In this document: in pieces, positions 18,016 through 26,299 of the stretch | How the letters are laid out: each line of letters opens with the position of its first letter | How positions within the stretch are numbered: the first letter of the stretch is position 1 | From: Streptomyces sp. sk2.1 | GTDB lineage: Bacteria > Actinomycetota > Actinomycetes > Streptomycetales > Streptomycetaceae | Length of the DNA: 64,000 nt | Assembly (NCBI RefSeq): GCF_008120935.1 | Contig: NZ_RDBO01000021.1 | Span: forward strand, 73,087 to 137,086 | Direction: 5' to 3' | Made by a program: the position numbers and the translations under genes | The notes under the pieces: generated by a model | Told to the model about the DNA's origin: nothing | Seen by the model: the letters and a program-made list of their open reading frames with translations, nothing else | The model's database searches: none

Positions 18016-18071
18016 CGCCCTCCACCGGTGTTCCGCCCTCCACCGGGGGCGCGGAACACCGGTGGAGGGCG
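18016..18071. terminator. Bidirectional terminator with 21-bp perfect stem
   Basis: Arms 18016-18036 and 18051-18071 are exact reverse complements with a 14-nt loop. It sits between the convergent methyltransferase and lipoprotein genes. CCCTCCACCGG occurs twice on the left side and its complement once on the right. Confidence 0.85.
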
Positions 18072-18108
18072 ATCGCCCGGCAGGGTCCGCGACCCCCGGC
18101 ACCCGTGC

Positions 18109-18546
18109 TCAGCCGTCTTCGCCCAGGACGACGCCGTACTCGTCGTCGTAGCCGTCGTCCTTCAACCGGAGCGACAACGTGCCGCGCTCACCGGTGAAAC
18201 GGATGTCGACGGTGCTCTCCTTCTCCCCCGGGAAGAAGCGGGCCGTGGCCGGACGCCGGGCGGCCTCGCCCCAGCGGGTCACCCAGCGTTCCGCGTCGTC
18301 CCGGGCACCTTCGCCCTTTGCCGCGAGATCGGCCAGCCCGTCGACGTCCCCGGCCCCGAGCCGCGCCAGAACCCGCTCCGTGACGGAGAGGCTGCCGGGG
18401 GTGGGGCGGCCGGTGACCTCCAGATCGAGTTCGGAGACACCGCTCCTCACCCGGTCGGGCGTCTTGTCCGTGTTCAGGGCGTCGCACCCGCCGAGCACCA
18501 GCACCGCCGCCCCCACCAGGCCCGAGGCCCGGTACGCCCGCCTCAA
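18109..18546 (-). CDS. Small lipoprotein of unknown function
   Basis: 145 residues from TTG 18546, chosen because GGGGAGG lies 5 nt upstream and it places a proper signal peptide at the N-terminus: basic RRAYR, hydrophobic core, lipobox LGGC with Cys at about residue 21. The mature part is hydrophilic with SELDLEVTG, GDVDGLADLAAKGEG and a beta-rich C-terminus (STVDIRFTGERGTLSLRL), reminiscent of NTF2-like or DUF4878-type lipoproteins, but not firmly assignable. Anchored on the outer face of the membrane. Single gene, convergent with the methyltransferase. Confidence 0.8.
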   Translation of the reverse strand: MRRAYRASGLVGAAVLVLGGCDALNTDKTPDRVRSGVSELDLEVTGRPTPGSLSVTERVLARLGAGDVDGLADLAAKGEGARDDAERWVTRWGEAARRPATARFFPGEKESTVDIRFTGERGTLSLRLKDDGYDDEYGVVLGEDG

Positions 18547-19160
18547 CCGGGCCTCCCCGGACGATCGACGGCCGGCGGACGACGGAGTGCCGGGCCGGTG
18601 GCCACGGACCACCTGAATCCGGGCATGGCAGTACTCAGCAAGAAGAACCCCTCCCACGAAGGCCGAGAAATTGTGAAGATAGTGGATTCTTCCGGATCCG
18701 CGATCATTCCAAGGTCCCGAACCGGACGGGTCCAAAGTCCCGGGTCCTCACGACCACGCAGGTGGAGGGGCGCGTCGGCCCGGCTCCATCGATACCGCGC
18801 CGGGAAGCTGTCTCCGGGGGAGCCGGACATCGAGCCCCGGGAGCGCCGGCTTCATTGACCGCCGTACGTGAGATGCAGCCCGTCAAGCCGCTCCGACCGC
18901 GACGTCGGGCGGTGCGGGGAACGCGGACTCCTCGGCAGGGAGCAGTGATCCGGGCCGAGTCGCCTGCCGCGGACCGGGTGATTCCGGTGGGCAAGGTCCA
19001 TGGGCATAGTTGACCCGCATCGGCGACTTACGTACTAAACCCGGATCCTCGTGGGCAAATTCAGCCCTGGTCGCTTCGTGGGGAAGCGGCCGGGCGCCGT
19101 CGGGCGCGGGTCCGTCGGACGGGGCCCGGGCCTGCGGCCGTTGAGCGAAAGGCGGATGCC
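18547..19160. other. Divergent intergenic region, no further gene seen
   Basis: 614 bp between the lipoprotein gene (leftward) and the lectin-like gene (rightward). Several frames are open, but none has streptomycete codon bias with a ribosome site. 18640-18720 is relatively AT-rich and probably holds the lipoprotein promoter. The promoter for the rightward gene is listed separately. Confidence 0.6.
19010..19038 (+). promoter_or_regulatory. Sigma70-type promoter for the lectin-like gene
   Basis: TTGACC (19010-19015) and TACTAA (19033-19038) are separated by 17 bp, a good match to the vegetative HrdB consensus. Transcription would start near 19045, giving a ~115-nt leader before the start codon at 19161. 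Confidence 0.6.
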
Positions 19161-19463
19161 ATGAGCATGATCCAGACCGGCAGGCTGCAACTGAACTCCA
19201 CTCACGCCACGGCGGTGAAGGGCGGGGACACCTCGACCTTCACCCAAGTCACCTTCCCCTCTCCGTTCCCGGACGGCGCCGCGGTGATCGTGGTGCCGTT
19301 CGTCCAGACGTTCAACGGACCCGACACCCCGGGCCTGCGCATCAGTGACGTCACCACCACCGGCTTCAAGATCCGCATGAACGAACTCGTCGGCGTCGGC
19401 AAGGCGTTGTCGGACGGGCCGCACACCTTCGAGACCGTGGGCTGGATCGCGTCCACCGTGTGA
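19161..19463 (+). CDS. Small H-type-lectin-like beta protein
   Basis: 100 residues, no signal peptide, no membrane segment and no Cys. The pattern VTFPSPFPDGAAVIVVPF, then LRISDVTTTGFKIRM and finally FETVGWIAST matches the order of strands in H-type lectin domains (sugar-binding six-strand sandwiches found in snail agglutinins, discoidins and phage tail-fibre proteins). The similarity is judged by eye. ATG 19161 follows AAAGGCGG. It has its own promoter and its own terminator, so it is a single-gene unit. A cytoplasmic or non-classically exported carbohydrate-binding protein is the working guess. Confidence 0.6.
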   Translation: MSMIQTGRLQLNSTHATAVKGGDTSTFTQVTFPSPFPDGAAVIVVPFVQTFNGPDTPGLRISDVTTTGFKIRMNELVGVGKALSDGPHTFETVGWIASTV

Positions 19464-19501
19464 CCGCTCCCGCGGGCCGAGAACCGCCGCCGGCATCGCT
19501 G

Positions 19502-19535
19502 CCGGCCCGGACCCTTGAGCAGCGGTCCGGGCCGG
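19502..19535. terminator. Terminator after the lectin-like gene
   Basis: Perfect 12-bp arms CCGGCCCGGACC (19502-19513) and its complement (19524-19535) with a 10-nt loop, between convergent genes. Confidence 0.8.
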
Positions 19536-19561
19536 TTCGGCGGTCGTGGTGGGGCGGCGGG

Positions 19562-20748
19562 TCACGCGTCCGCCGGGACGAGACCGGCACGGTCCGCCGC
19601 GTCCGGGTCGCCCAGGGCCGGGTAGTCGGTGTAGCCGTCGGCCCCGCCCGTGTACATCAAGCCGTGGTCGCGCACCTGGTTGACGGGGGCACCGGTGCGC
19701 AGCCGGTGCACGAGGTCCGGGTCGGCGAGGAACGGCCGGCCCAGCGAGATCAGGTCGGCACCCGCGGCGAGCAGCCGCTCGGCGGCGGCCCTTCCACCGT
19801 CCTCGGGGAACGGACCGCCCCAGCCCATTACCGGGTTGGCGATGAGCGTGCCGGGCCAGGCCGCGCGCAGTTCACGGAACAGCGCCTGGTCGGGGTCGGC
19901 GAACACGACGTGCAGGTGGGCCGGGCCGATTTCGGCGAGGGCGGCGACCAGTTCCGGGTAGATGGCCTCGGTGTCGCCTTAGGCCATGGCGTTCGCGGTG
20001 ACACAGGGGGCGATGCGGACGCCGACCCGCTCGGCGCCGATCGCGTCGACGACGGCGCGGACGACCTCGACGGTGAACCGGATGCGGTGGGCGACCGGCC
20101 CGCCGTAGGCGTCGGTGCGACGGTTGGTGTCCTGGCCGAGGAACTGGTGCAGCAGATAGCCGTGTTCGCGGAGTGCACCTCGACCCCGGCGAAGCCCGCG
20201 GCCACCGCGTTCCGCGCGGCGTTCGCGAAGTCCTCGACGGTGGAACGGATTTCGTCGACCGTCATCTCGCGCGGCACCACCGAAGGACGCGAATCGGACG
20301 GGGTGTGCATCGGATCGGGGAACGGCACGGGGGAGGGCGCGACGGGGTGGAGTCCGCTGGTCTCCGGGTGGCCGATCCGGCCGCCGTGCTGGAGCTGGAG
20401 GAACATCCGTCCACCGGCGGCGCGCACGGCGTCGGTGACCGCCCGCCGGCCCTCGACGTGCGTGTCCCGGTAGACGGCCGGGATGTTCGGGTACGTCGCG
20501 CCGACCGCGTTCGGCGTCGTGGCCTCGGCGATGATCAGCCCGGCACCGGCCCACTGCGCGTAGTACTCGCCCATGATCGGCAGCGGAGTGCCGTCGGCGG
20601 CGGCCCGGTTGCGGGTCATGGGGGCCATCACGAGACGGTTCGGCAGGTCGAGCGGGCCGAGCCGAGTAGGCCCGAACAGGTCGCGGGCGGTGGAGGTGGC
20701 GACGGGGGCGTTGGAGGCGGCGGCGTCGGAGGCCGGGTTCGCGGTCAT
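19562..20748 (-). pseudogene. Old Yellow Enzyme / alkene reductase, frameshift plus in-frame stop
   Basis: From ATG 20748 (AAAGGA upstream) the reading matches a full OYE start: DLFGPTRLGPLDLPNRLVMA, AAGGRMFLQLQHGGRI, GFAGVEVHSAN. At 20161-20166 the frame breaks. An apparent duplicated AC dinucleotide shifts it, and the expected GYLLHQFLGQDTNRRTDAYGG continues in another frame. That frame then hits TAA at 19979-19981, where homologues read Glu (NAMA-stop-GDTEAIYPE), and resumes as HLHVVFADPDQALF and LISLGRPFLADPDLV to the end. Two independent lesions mean loss of function unless they are assembly errors. All other family landmarks survive, so the decay is recent. Confidence 0.88.
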
Positions 20749-20829
20749 GGCAGGGGTCCTTTCGGAATCCGTGGATCGGGGGCCGGGGTTCGTGCGGTGC
20801 ATCGGAAGTGACGCGGTGGAGAAGGGCGT

Positions 20830-20997
20830 TCAGGACGCGGGGCCCCGGCCGGCCGGGAAGCCGTGGACACGGGCCGCGAGCACCACGACGAGGACGGGGA
20901 CGAGGAGCACGAGCGCGCTCCGGGCGAACGACTCCACACCGAACAGGTCGAACAGCAGACCGCCGAGCAGTCCTCCGGCGGCCATCGCCGCGTCCGA
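20830..20997 (-). pseudogene. C-terminal remnant of an MFS transporter
   Basis: About 55 codons remain: MAAGGLLGGLLFDLFGVES, then a hydrophobic helix SALVLLVPVLVVVLAARV and the tail HGFPAGRGPAS before the stop. This is the usual last helix pair and end of DHA-type MFS drug transporters. The remaining ~350 residues are absent. The opposite strand immediately beyond is the coding part of a different truncated gene, so this is a deletion remnant. It lies 82 bp upstream of the OYE pseudogene, same strand. Confidence 0.65.
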
Positions 20998-21019
20998 CGG
21001 CGCCGGGACCGGAGAACCG

Positions 21020-22098
21020 GCGGCGACCGTCGACGGCATCGTCGACGGCGTACCCGACCCGGTGCGCCGCGGCCGGGCGCTGTGGCTGTGCGCGTACGGA
21101 GAGTTCAGCACGAACGACACGGCGGCGAGCGCCGAGCTGAACGATGCCGCGGTGGCACTGTTCGAGGCGGCCGGAGACCGCTGGGGCATCGCCGCCGGGC
21201 TCGCGCTGCGCGCGATGCACGGACTCTTCACCGGCGACCTGGCCGCCCTCGACCGCGACGGCGTGCGCGCCGCCACGGCCTTTTGCGAACTCGGTGACCG
21301 CTGGGGCGAGTTGCAGACCGTCTCGCCGCTGTCCGCGCACGCGCAGATCATGGGCGACTACGCCACGGCCGAACGCCGCCAGCGGCAGGGCCTGAAACTC
21401 GCCGAGGAGCTGGGCCTGCACACCGAGGTGTCCGCACGGCTCTCGGGGCTCGGTCGCCTCGCACTGCTCGCCGAGGACTGGCCGCGCGCCGCCGAACTCC
21501 ACGAGCGGGCAAGGAAACTGGCCGCCGAACAGGGCTACCGGTTCGGCGAGGCGGCCGCCGGGACCGGCCTCGCGCTCGGCGCGCGCCGCTCCGGCGCGCT
21601 CGACGAGGCCGAGGCCCGGCTGATCGGCATGCTGAGGCGCTTCGTGTCCCCGGTCGGCGACCACCTGCGCCACGCCGAGCTGCGCGGCGACCGCGGCACG
21701 GCGCTCGCCCGCCAACTGAAGGGTCTTGAGCACGCGTCCGGCCTCGCCGAACCGCGCGCGTACGCGCTGTCGCTGGAGGGCCCGGCCGGGGTCGAGCCGC
21801 TCGCGGCCGGTACCGAGGGCCCGACCCGCGCCGCGGTGCTGCTCGGTGCGGCCGACGCCGCGCGGCGCGGCGTGGGCGCCCCCTGCCCGCCGCGGAACGC
21901 GCCGACGTCGACCGGATCACCGCCCGGACGACCACCGCCCTGGGCGAGGAGGCGTTCCGGGCGGCGTTCGAACGCGGCGCGGGCATGGCCCCGGAGGAAG
22001 CCGCCGCGCTCGCCCGCACACCGACGGCGGACCGAACACACCCGGCGACGCGGGCCACCGGCGTACGCGAAAGCCGATCGGTGCCGCCGGGACGATAG
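21020..22098 (+). pseudogene. BTAD/AfsR-type regulator, 5' truncated and frameshifted
   Basis: The TPR-rich C-terminal part of a large BTAD/NB-ARC regulator is readable: ALFEAAGDRWGIAAGLALRA, FCELGDRWGELQTVSPLSAH, ERRQRQGLKLAEELGLHTEV, AAELHERARKLAAEQGYRFG. The helix-turn-helix, BTAD and ATPase parts are missing. Near 21879-21883 a run of five C has apparently lost one base: past it, homology continues in the next frame (LPAAERADVDRITARTTTAL) to TAG at 22096. The left boundary is approximate. It is joined back-to-back to the MFS remnant. Confidence 0.78.
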
Positions 22099-22108
22099 GT
22101 TGCCCACC

Positions 22109-22657
22109 ATGACCGAACTGGGAACCGACGCCTGGCCACCCGCCCCGATACGGACCGGACGGCTCGTGCTCCGCGAGTCCGGGGCCCATGACCGTGCGGC
22201 GTTCATCGAGCTGTTCGCCTCGCCCGAGGTGGGCACGTACATCGGGGGTGCCCGGCCGCGCGACGAACTCGAACGCGCGATGCCCGAAGTGGCGGGGCGA
22301 CGCCCCGGCTGTTTCGTCGTGGAGCTCGACGGGGCGATGATCGGCATGATCACGCTCGACCGGCGCGGCGCGGACCGCCGGGGACACGTCCGCCCGGAGG
22401 GCGGGGAGGCCGAACTCGGTTACCTGTTCCTGCCGCGGGCATGGGGGCATGGGTACGCCGCCGAGGCGTGCGCGGCGGTCCTCGACTGGTCCGCCGCCGC
22501 ACTGCCCGGCGAACCGGTGGTGCTCAGCACGCAGACCGCCAACGAACGCGCGATGCGCCTGGCGGCCAAACTGGGATTCACCGAGGTGGAACGGTTCGAG
22601 GAGTGGGGCGCCGAGCAGTGGTTCGGCGTACGGCACCCGGGCACGCCGGCCGGTTGA
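22109..22657 (+). CDS. GNAT-family N-acetyltransferase (RimJ/RimL type)
   Basis: 182 residues. It starts with the RimJ-like IRTGRLVLRESGAHDRAAF and has the acetyl-CoA loop in LPRAWGHGYAAEACAAVLDW (residues about 110-130) and the TQTANERAMRLAAKLGFTEVER block near the end. It would acetylate an N-terminal or small-molecule amine; the substrate is unknown. ATG 22109 has only a weak GGT site 6 nt upstream and lies 10 bp after the end of the broken regulator, whose transcript may once have carried it. The gene itself is intact although neighbours on both sides have decayed. Confidence 0.88.
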   Translation: MTELGTDAWPPAPIRTGRLVLRESGAHDRAAFIELFASPEVGTYIGGARPRDELERAMPEVAGRRPGCFVVELDGAMIGMITLDRRGADRRGHVRPEGGEAELGYLFLPRAWGHGYAAEACAAVLDWSAAALPGEPVVLSTQTANERAMRLAAKLGFTEVERFEEWGAEQWFGVRHPGTPAG

Positions 22658-22795
22658 GCCGATGCCCGGCATCCCCCCGGACGGCGTCGGCGCGGCAAGC
22701 AGGTTTGGTGCCGCGGGAACGACCTGGAGCCGCGCACAGCGGAACGACCCGGTGATTCACTCCATGCTCCGCGCGGAGCGGAACGGCGGTACAGC

Positions 22796-23479
22796 GTGAA
22801 CCAGGACCGTGTGCTCGAAGCGTTTCGGCTGGAATCCGGGGCCCTCGCCGATGCGGTGGCGGGGCTCTCCGAGACCGAGTGGAACCTCCCGACCCGCTGC
22901 GCTCCCTGGAGCGTGCTCGGCCTGCTCGGGCACGTATGCGTGGTGGTGGACTGGCTTCCGGCCATGCTGGACGCACCGGCGCCCGGTGAAGCGGAGATCT
23001 CCGCGGTGGAGTACTACCGGCCGGACGACCGCTTCTCGCCGCGGACCAACGGTACGCGGATCGCGTTGGCCCAGGACCGTGCGGCGCGTTCGGCAGGTGG
23101 CGCCGCCCGCGCCGAGGATTTCGCCGGGACCTGGCGACGAGCCGACCGGCTGTGCCGGGCCCAACCGGCCGACCGGACCGTCCGGACGCGTCATGGTGAC
23201 GCCATGCTCCTGTCGGAGTTCCTCCTCACCCGGGTCGTGGAGGTCGCCGTCCACGGCCTCGACCTGGCCGACGCGCTCGGACGCGAACCCTGGCTGACCC
23301 CGGCGGCCGGTGAGGCCGTGACGGAGCTGCTTCTCGGCACGGAACACGTCGCGGCCGTCGACGGGCTGGGGTGGAGCCGGCCCCATTTCCTGCGCAGGGC
23401 CACCGGCCGGGAGCCGCTGACCGGGGCCGAAGCCGCGCAGATCGAACGGCTCGGCATCCGATGGCTCGCGCTGGGCTGA
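22796..23479 (+). CDS. Maleylpyruvate isomerase-family, mycothiol-dependent-type protein
   Basis: 227 residues with the actinobacterial DinB-like/MDMPI fold: LSETEWNLPTRCAPWSVLGLLGHV near the N-terminus (the central His of the metal triad), a Glu region, and LLTRVVEVAVHGLDLADALG (the HGLD His) at about residues 143-162. These proteins use a metal and often mycothiol for isomerase or transferase reactions. Function beyond the fold is not known. GTG 22796 has GGCGG upstream. It is a single gene between two degenerate loci. Confidence 0.85.
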   Translation: MNQDRVLEAFRLESGALADAVAGLSETEWNLPTRCAPWSVLGLLGHVCVVVDWLPAMLDAPAPGEAEISAVEYYRPDDRFSPRTNGTRIALAQDRAARSAGGAARAEDFAGTWRRADRLCRAQPADRTVRTRHGDAMLLSEFLLTRVVEVAVHGLDLADALGREPWLTPAAGEAVTELLLGTEHVAAVDGLGWSRPHFLRRATGREPLTGAEAAQIERLGIRWLALG

Positions 23480-23486
23480 CCCCGCG

Positions 23487-23637
23487 TCAGGTGAACCGCC
23501 GGCCCTGCACGGGCTCCCGTGCCGGGGTCCGGCGGTCCGCGCGGTAGAGGTCGATGGCGAGGGCGACGGCGGCGTGGGTGGCGGGGTGGGGGTCCTGCCG
23601 GCGCCAGACGAGGTGGACGGGGACCCGGTCGGCGGGT
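23487..23637 (-). pseudogene. C-terminal fragment, probably of a LysR-family regulator
   Basis: On the minus strand, a frame distinct from the PHP gene reads VPVHLVWRRQDPHPATHAAV then ALAIDLYR and stops at 23487. The pattern resembles the end of a LysR effector domain (L-V-W-R followed by the last helix). Only ~50 codons remain, and the upstream side runs straight into the stop of the PHP gene at 23638, so the rest was deleted. Family assignment by eye only. Confidence 0.45.
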
Positions 23638-25323
23638 TCAGCGCACGACGTCCACGAAGACCGGGTTGGTGTAGAACCAGGTGTCGAGCCACGGGTTGCC
23701 CTTGCCGGGCTCGTGCGGCCGCGGGCCGTGCGGGTCGATCGCCGCGCCGAGGAACCCCGCCCCGTTGCGCCTGCCGTCGCTGCCGCGCAGCCGCAGGTAG
23801 AACGATTCGTCCGCGCGCCCGACCGGGATGCGCAGGGTGTACGTGCCGCGTCGGCCCGACACGTCGGCGGTATGGGCGACCCGGGTGTCCGGGGCGTGCC
23901 AGTCGTCGCGGTCGGCGGCCGGGCCGCGGACCGCGCCGCGGATGACGTCGACGTGCTCCAGGCGCGGCAGCACGCCGTACGGGTTGCGGCGGGAGGCCGC
24001 GGTCACCGTGACGGTGAGGGTGAGCCGCTCGCCGCGCCGGGCGCGCAGCCGGCCGCCGAGTGTGGCGCTGTTGCCGCGCTCGCCGCGCACCTTGACGTCG
24101 ATGCCGTCGACGAGGTGGCCGTGGTCGACCCAGACCCGGCCGGCCCGCAGCCCCTCCATCACGTGCCGGTAGCCGTACCGGGTGACGCCGACGTGCGTGC
24201 GGCTGAACTGGCCGGGCCAGAAGTCGCCGCCGGGCTGCGGCTCGGTGGTGTCGTACGGGTCGGGGAGGCGGCCGGTGCCGTCGAAGTCCTGTCCGGGCGG
24301 CCAGGCGCCGTTGACCCAGGTGTCCTGTGCGACACGGTGGACGTCGGAGTTGGAGGTGATGGTGAAGAGCTTGCCCTCCGCCAGCATCGCGTCCCACAGG
24401 CCGCCGACGGTCGCGGTCGCCCAGTCGAAGCCGCCGTAGGTGACGTACGCCTCGCGCGGGTAGCCGGGCCAGGAGTCCGCGGAGGGCGAATTGGTGTACT
24501 CGCCGCGGACGTTGGTGTCCGGGTGCCAGCCCGGGATCGCACCGGCCTGGGCGCCGGGGGCGCCCTCCATGCCGATCATGATCTCGGGGGCTGCGTCGCG
24601 CCAGCCGCGCATCTCGTGCGGGGAGTCGATGCCGAGCCGCATGGGGTGGTTGGCGAGGACGAGGACGTCGTCGACGTACCGGGTGCGGCGCTGCTCGGCC
24701 AGCCACTTGAGGGCCTTGATCGCGTGCGCCTCGTTGCGCGGGGTGTCGGGGTGCGTCGGGGCGCCGGCCGTGTAACCGAGCAGCTTGCCGTCGAAGGCCT
24801 CCTCGAAGCGGGTGAGCAGGTCGACCTCGTGCCGTCCGGGCGGCGAGAAGACGGTGCAGTGCTCGGCTCCGGGGATGTACCACTCCAGTCCCTGGAAGAT
24901 CAGCATGCGCCTGTTCTCGGCGCGGGCCCGCAGGATCTCCCGGTGTTCGAGCGCGGCGCCGCGCTCGGCGTGGCCGATGTTGCTGTGCTCGGTGAAGACC
25001 ATCCAGTCGAGGCCGAACTTCTGTCCCGCAGAGGCGAGTTGGGAGAAGGTGTACTTGGCGTCGTGACTGTAGACGGAGTGGTTGTGGTGGTCCCCGACCA
25101 GGTAGACCAGGTCGGGGGCGCGCCCGTCGCCTCCCCCGTGTCCGTGTCCGTGGGACCGGTTCCCCCGCTCGTCGGCCAGTGCGGGCAGCGGCAGCGAGGC
25201 GGCGGCGAAGGCCGCTCCGAACAGGCCGGCGCGGCGCATCAGCCCTCGACGGCTGAGCCCCTGGGGGTCGAGCGACTCCGCGGGCACCTGGGGGTCGGCC
25301 CATTCGGGCACGGGGCGGTACAT
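23638..25323 (-). CDS. Tat-exported PHP-domain metallohydrolase (CehA/McbA-like)
   Basis: 561 residues. Twin-arginine signal at about 24-50 (SRRGLMRRAGLFGAAFAAAS). The PHP-type metal site follows: VGDHHNHSVYSHD, then DWMVFTEHSNIGH, FQGLEWYIPGAEHCTVF, and later NHPMRLGID and SNSDVHR. Relatives are secreted phosphoesterase or carbamate-esterase-like proteins. The C-terminal ~170 residues are a beta-rich extension. ATG 25323 has GAAGGAG, but 11 nt away. The natural substrate is unknown. The remnant of another gene follows directly downstream, so a deletion endpoint lies at its stop codon. Confidence 0.83.
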   Translation of the reverse strand: MYRPVPEWADPQVPAESLDPQGLSRRGLMRRAGLFGAAFAAASLPLPALADERGNRSHGHGHGGGDGRAPDLVYLVGDHHNHSVYSHDAKYTFSQLASAGQKFGLDWMVFTEHSNIGHAERGAALEHREILRARAENRRMLIFQGLEWYIPGAEHCTVFSPPGRHEVDLLTRFEEAFDGKLLGYTAGAPTHPDTPRNEAHAIKALKWLAEQRRTRYVDDVLVLANHPMRLGIDSPHEMRGWRDAAPEIMIGMEGAPGAQAGAIPGWHPDTNVRGEYTNSPSADSWPGYPREAYVTYGGFDWATATVGGLWDAMLAEGKLFTITSNSDVHRVAQDTWVNGAWPPGQDFDGTGRLPDPYDTTEPQPGGDFWPGQFSRTHVGVTRYGYRHVMEGLRAGRVWVDHGHLVDGIDVKVRGERGNSATLGGRLRARRGERLTLTVTVTAASRRNPYGVLPRLEHVDVIRGAVRGPAADRDDWHAPDTRVAHTADVSGRRGTYTLRIPVGRADESFYLRLRGSDGRRNGAGFLGAAIDPHGPRPHEPGKGNPWLDTWFYTNPVFVDVVR

Positions 25324-25572
25324 GGGGTGTGGTTCTCCTTCGTGCGGGACGGCGGCGTTCCGCGGCTCGGACCCCGGTGCCGCCGCCAGGAGGATTTCCC
25401 GGTTCCGGAACGGCCGGGCGAACCGGGGCCGAAGTGCGGGGGGCGCCCCCGTGGCACACCGGTGCCGGACCGTCGCGGGGCTCCCGCCGAGCCGGGGCGG
25501 CGTCCGTTTCCCTTCACCCGCCGCGGAACCATTGCGCCGATGGGGGCGACAGTGGTTGAGTGGAGAGTTGAA

Positions 25573-25594
25573 GATATGAATCGAGGTTCAGATC
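25573..25594. promoter_or_regulatory. Possible TetR operator
   Basis: GAT-a-TGAA-tcgagg-TTCA-g-ATC (25573-25594) is a gapped inverted repeat just before the TetR start at 25598. The 274-bp gap between the two divergent genes contains no other clear element. Autoregulation is inferred from position. Confidence 0.5.
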
Positions 25595-25597
25595 ATC

Positions 25598-26209
25598 GTG
25601 GCCTACCGACCCACCGCCCGTACGGAGGCGACCCGGCTCGCGCACCGCGAGCGGCTGCTCGACGCGGCTCGGCAACTGCTGGCCGAGGGCGGCTACGCCG
25701 CCGCCAGTGTGTCCGCGCTCGCCCGGCGGGCGGACGTCTCCACCGGCAGCGTGTACAACCACTTCGCCTCCAAGCAGGACCTGCTGGCCGCGGTCTTCCG
25801 GCACGTCGCGGGCCACGAGCTCGACGCGGTGCGCAGGGCCGTACGGGGCCGGGAGGGGGTCGCCGAGCAGTTGCGCGCCCTCGTCGAGGTCTTCTCGTAC
25901 CGTGCCCTGCGCGCTCCCCGTACGGCCTGGGCGCTGCTGGCGGAGCCGGTCGACCCGCTCGTCGAGGAGGAGCGGCTGACCTATCGGCGCGGCTATCACG
26001 ACCTCGCCGAGACGATCATCGTCGCCGGTGTCGATTCGGGTGAACTGCCCGCGCAGGACGCCCGGTTGTCGGCCGCCGCCGTGATCGGCGCGGTCGGTGA
26101 GGCGCTGATCGGCCCGCTGTCGCCGGTCGGCGTGCGGACCGACCCGGCGCCGGTCGTGGAGGGCATCACGATGCTGTGCCTCAGGGCGGTCGGCGCCGGG
26201 AGCGCCTGA
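25598..26209 (+). CDS. TetR-family transcriptional regulator
   Basis: 203 residues from GTG 25598. Helix-turn-helix at residues about 15-60: LLAEGGYAAASVSALARRAD then STGSVYNHFASKQDLL. The C-terminal effector domain (residues 75-195) ends in AVGEALIGPLSP, typical of TetR regulators next to fatty-acid or acyl-CoA genes. The AidB-like gene starts 90 bp downstream on the same strand, so the pair is probably controlled together by this protein. Confidence 0.9.
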   Translation: MAYRPTARTEATRLAHRERLLDAARQLLAEGGYAAASVSALARRADVSTGSVYNHFASKQDLLAAVFRHVAGHELDAVRRAVRGREGVAEQLRALVEVFSYRALRAPRTAWALLAEPVDPLVEEERLTYRRGYHDLAETIIVAGVDSGELPAQDARLSAAAVIGAVGEALIGPLSPVGVRTDPAPVVEGITMLCLRAVGAGSA

Positions 26210-26299
26210 GCGCCCGCCGGATGGCCCCGACGGCCACCCGGCCGGCTCCGGACCCGGACCCGACCGCCGCCCACCCCGTCGACCCAGGACAGGACCGAC

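Noticed and set aside
18028..18994. Overlapping open frames between the lipoprotein and lectin-like genes
   Set aside because: No ribosome sites, atypical amino-acid composition and no motifs; treated as a promoter region.
19562..20748. Programmed frameshifting or stop-codon readthrough in the second OYE gene
   Set aside because: No slippery heptamer or downstream structure was seen, the frameshift and stop are 180 bp apart, and neighbouring genes are also degraded, so decay is simpler.
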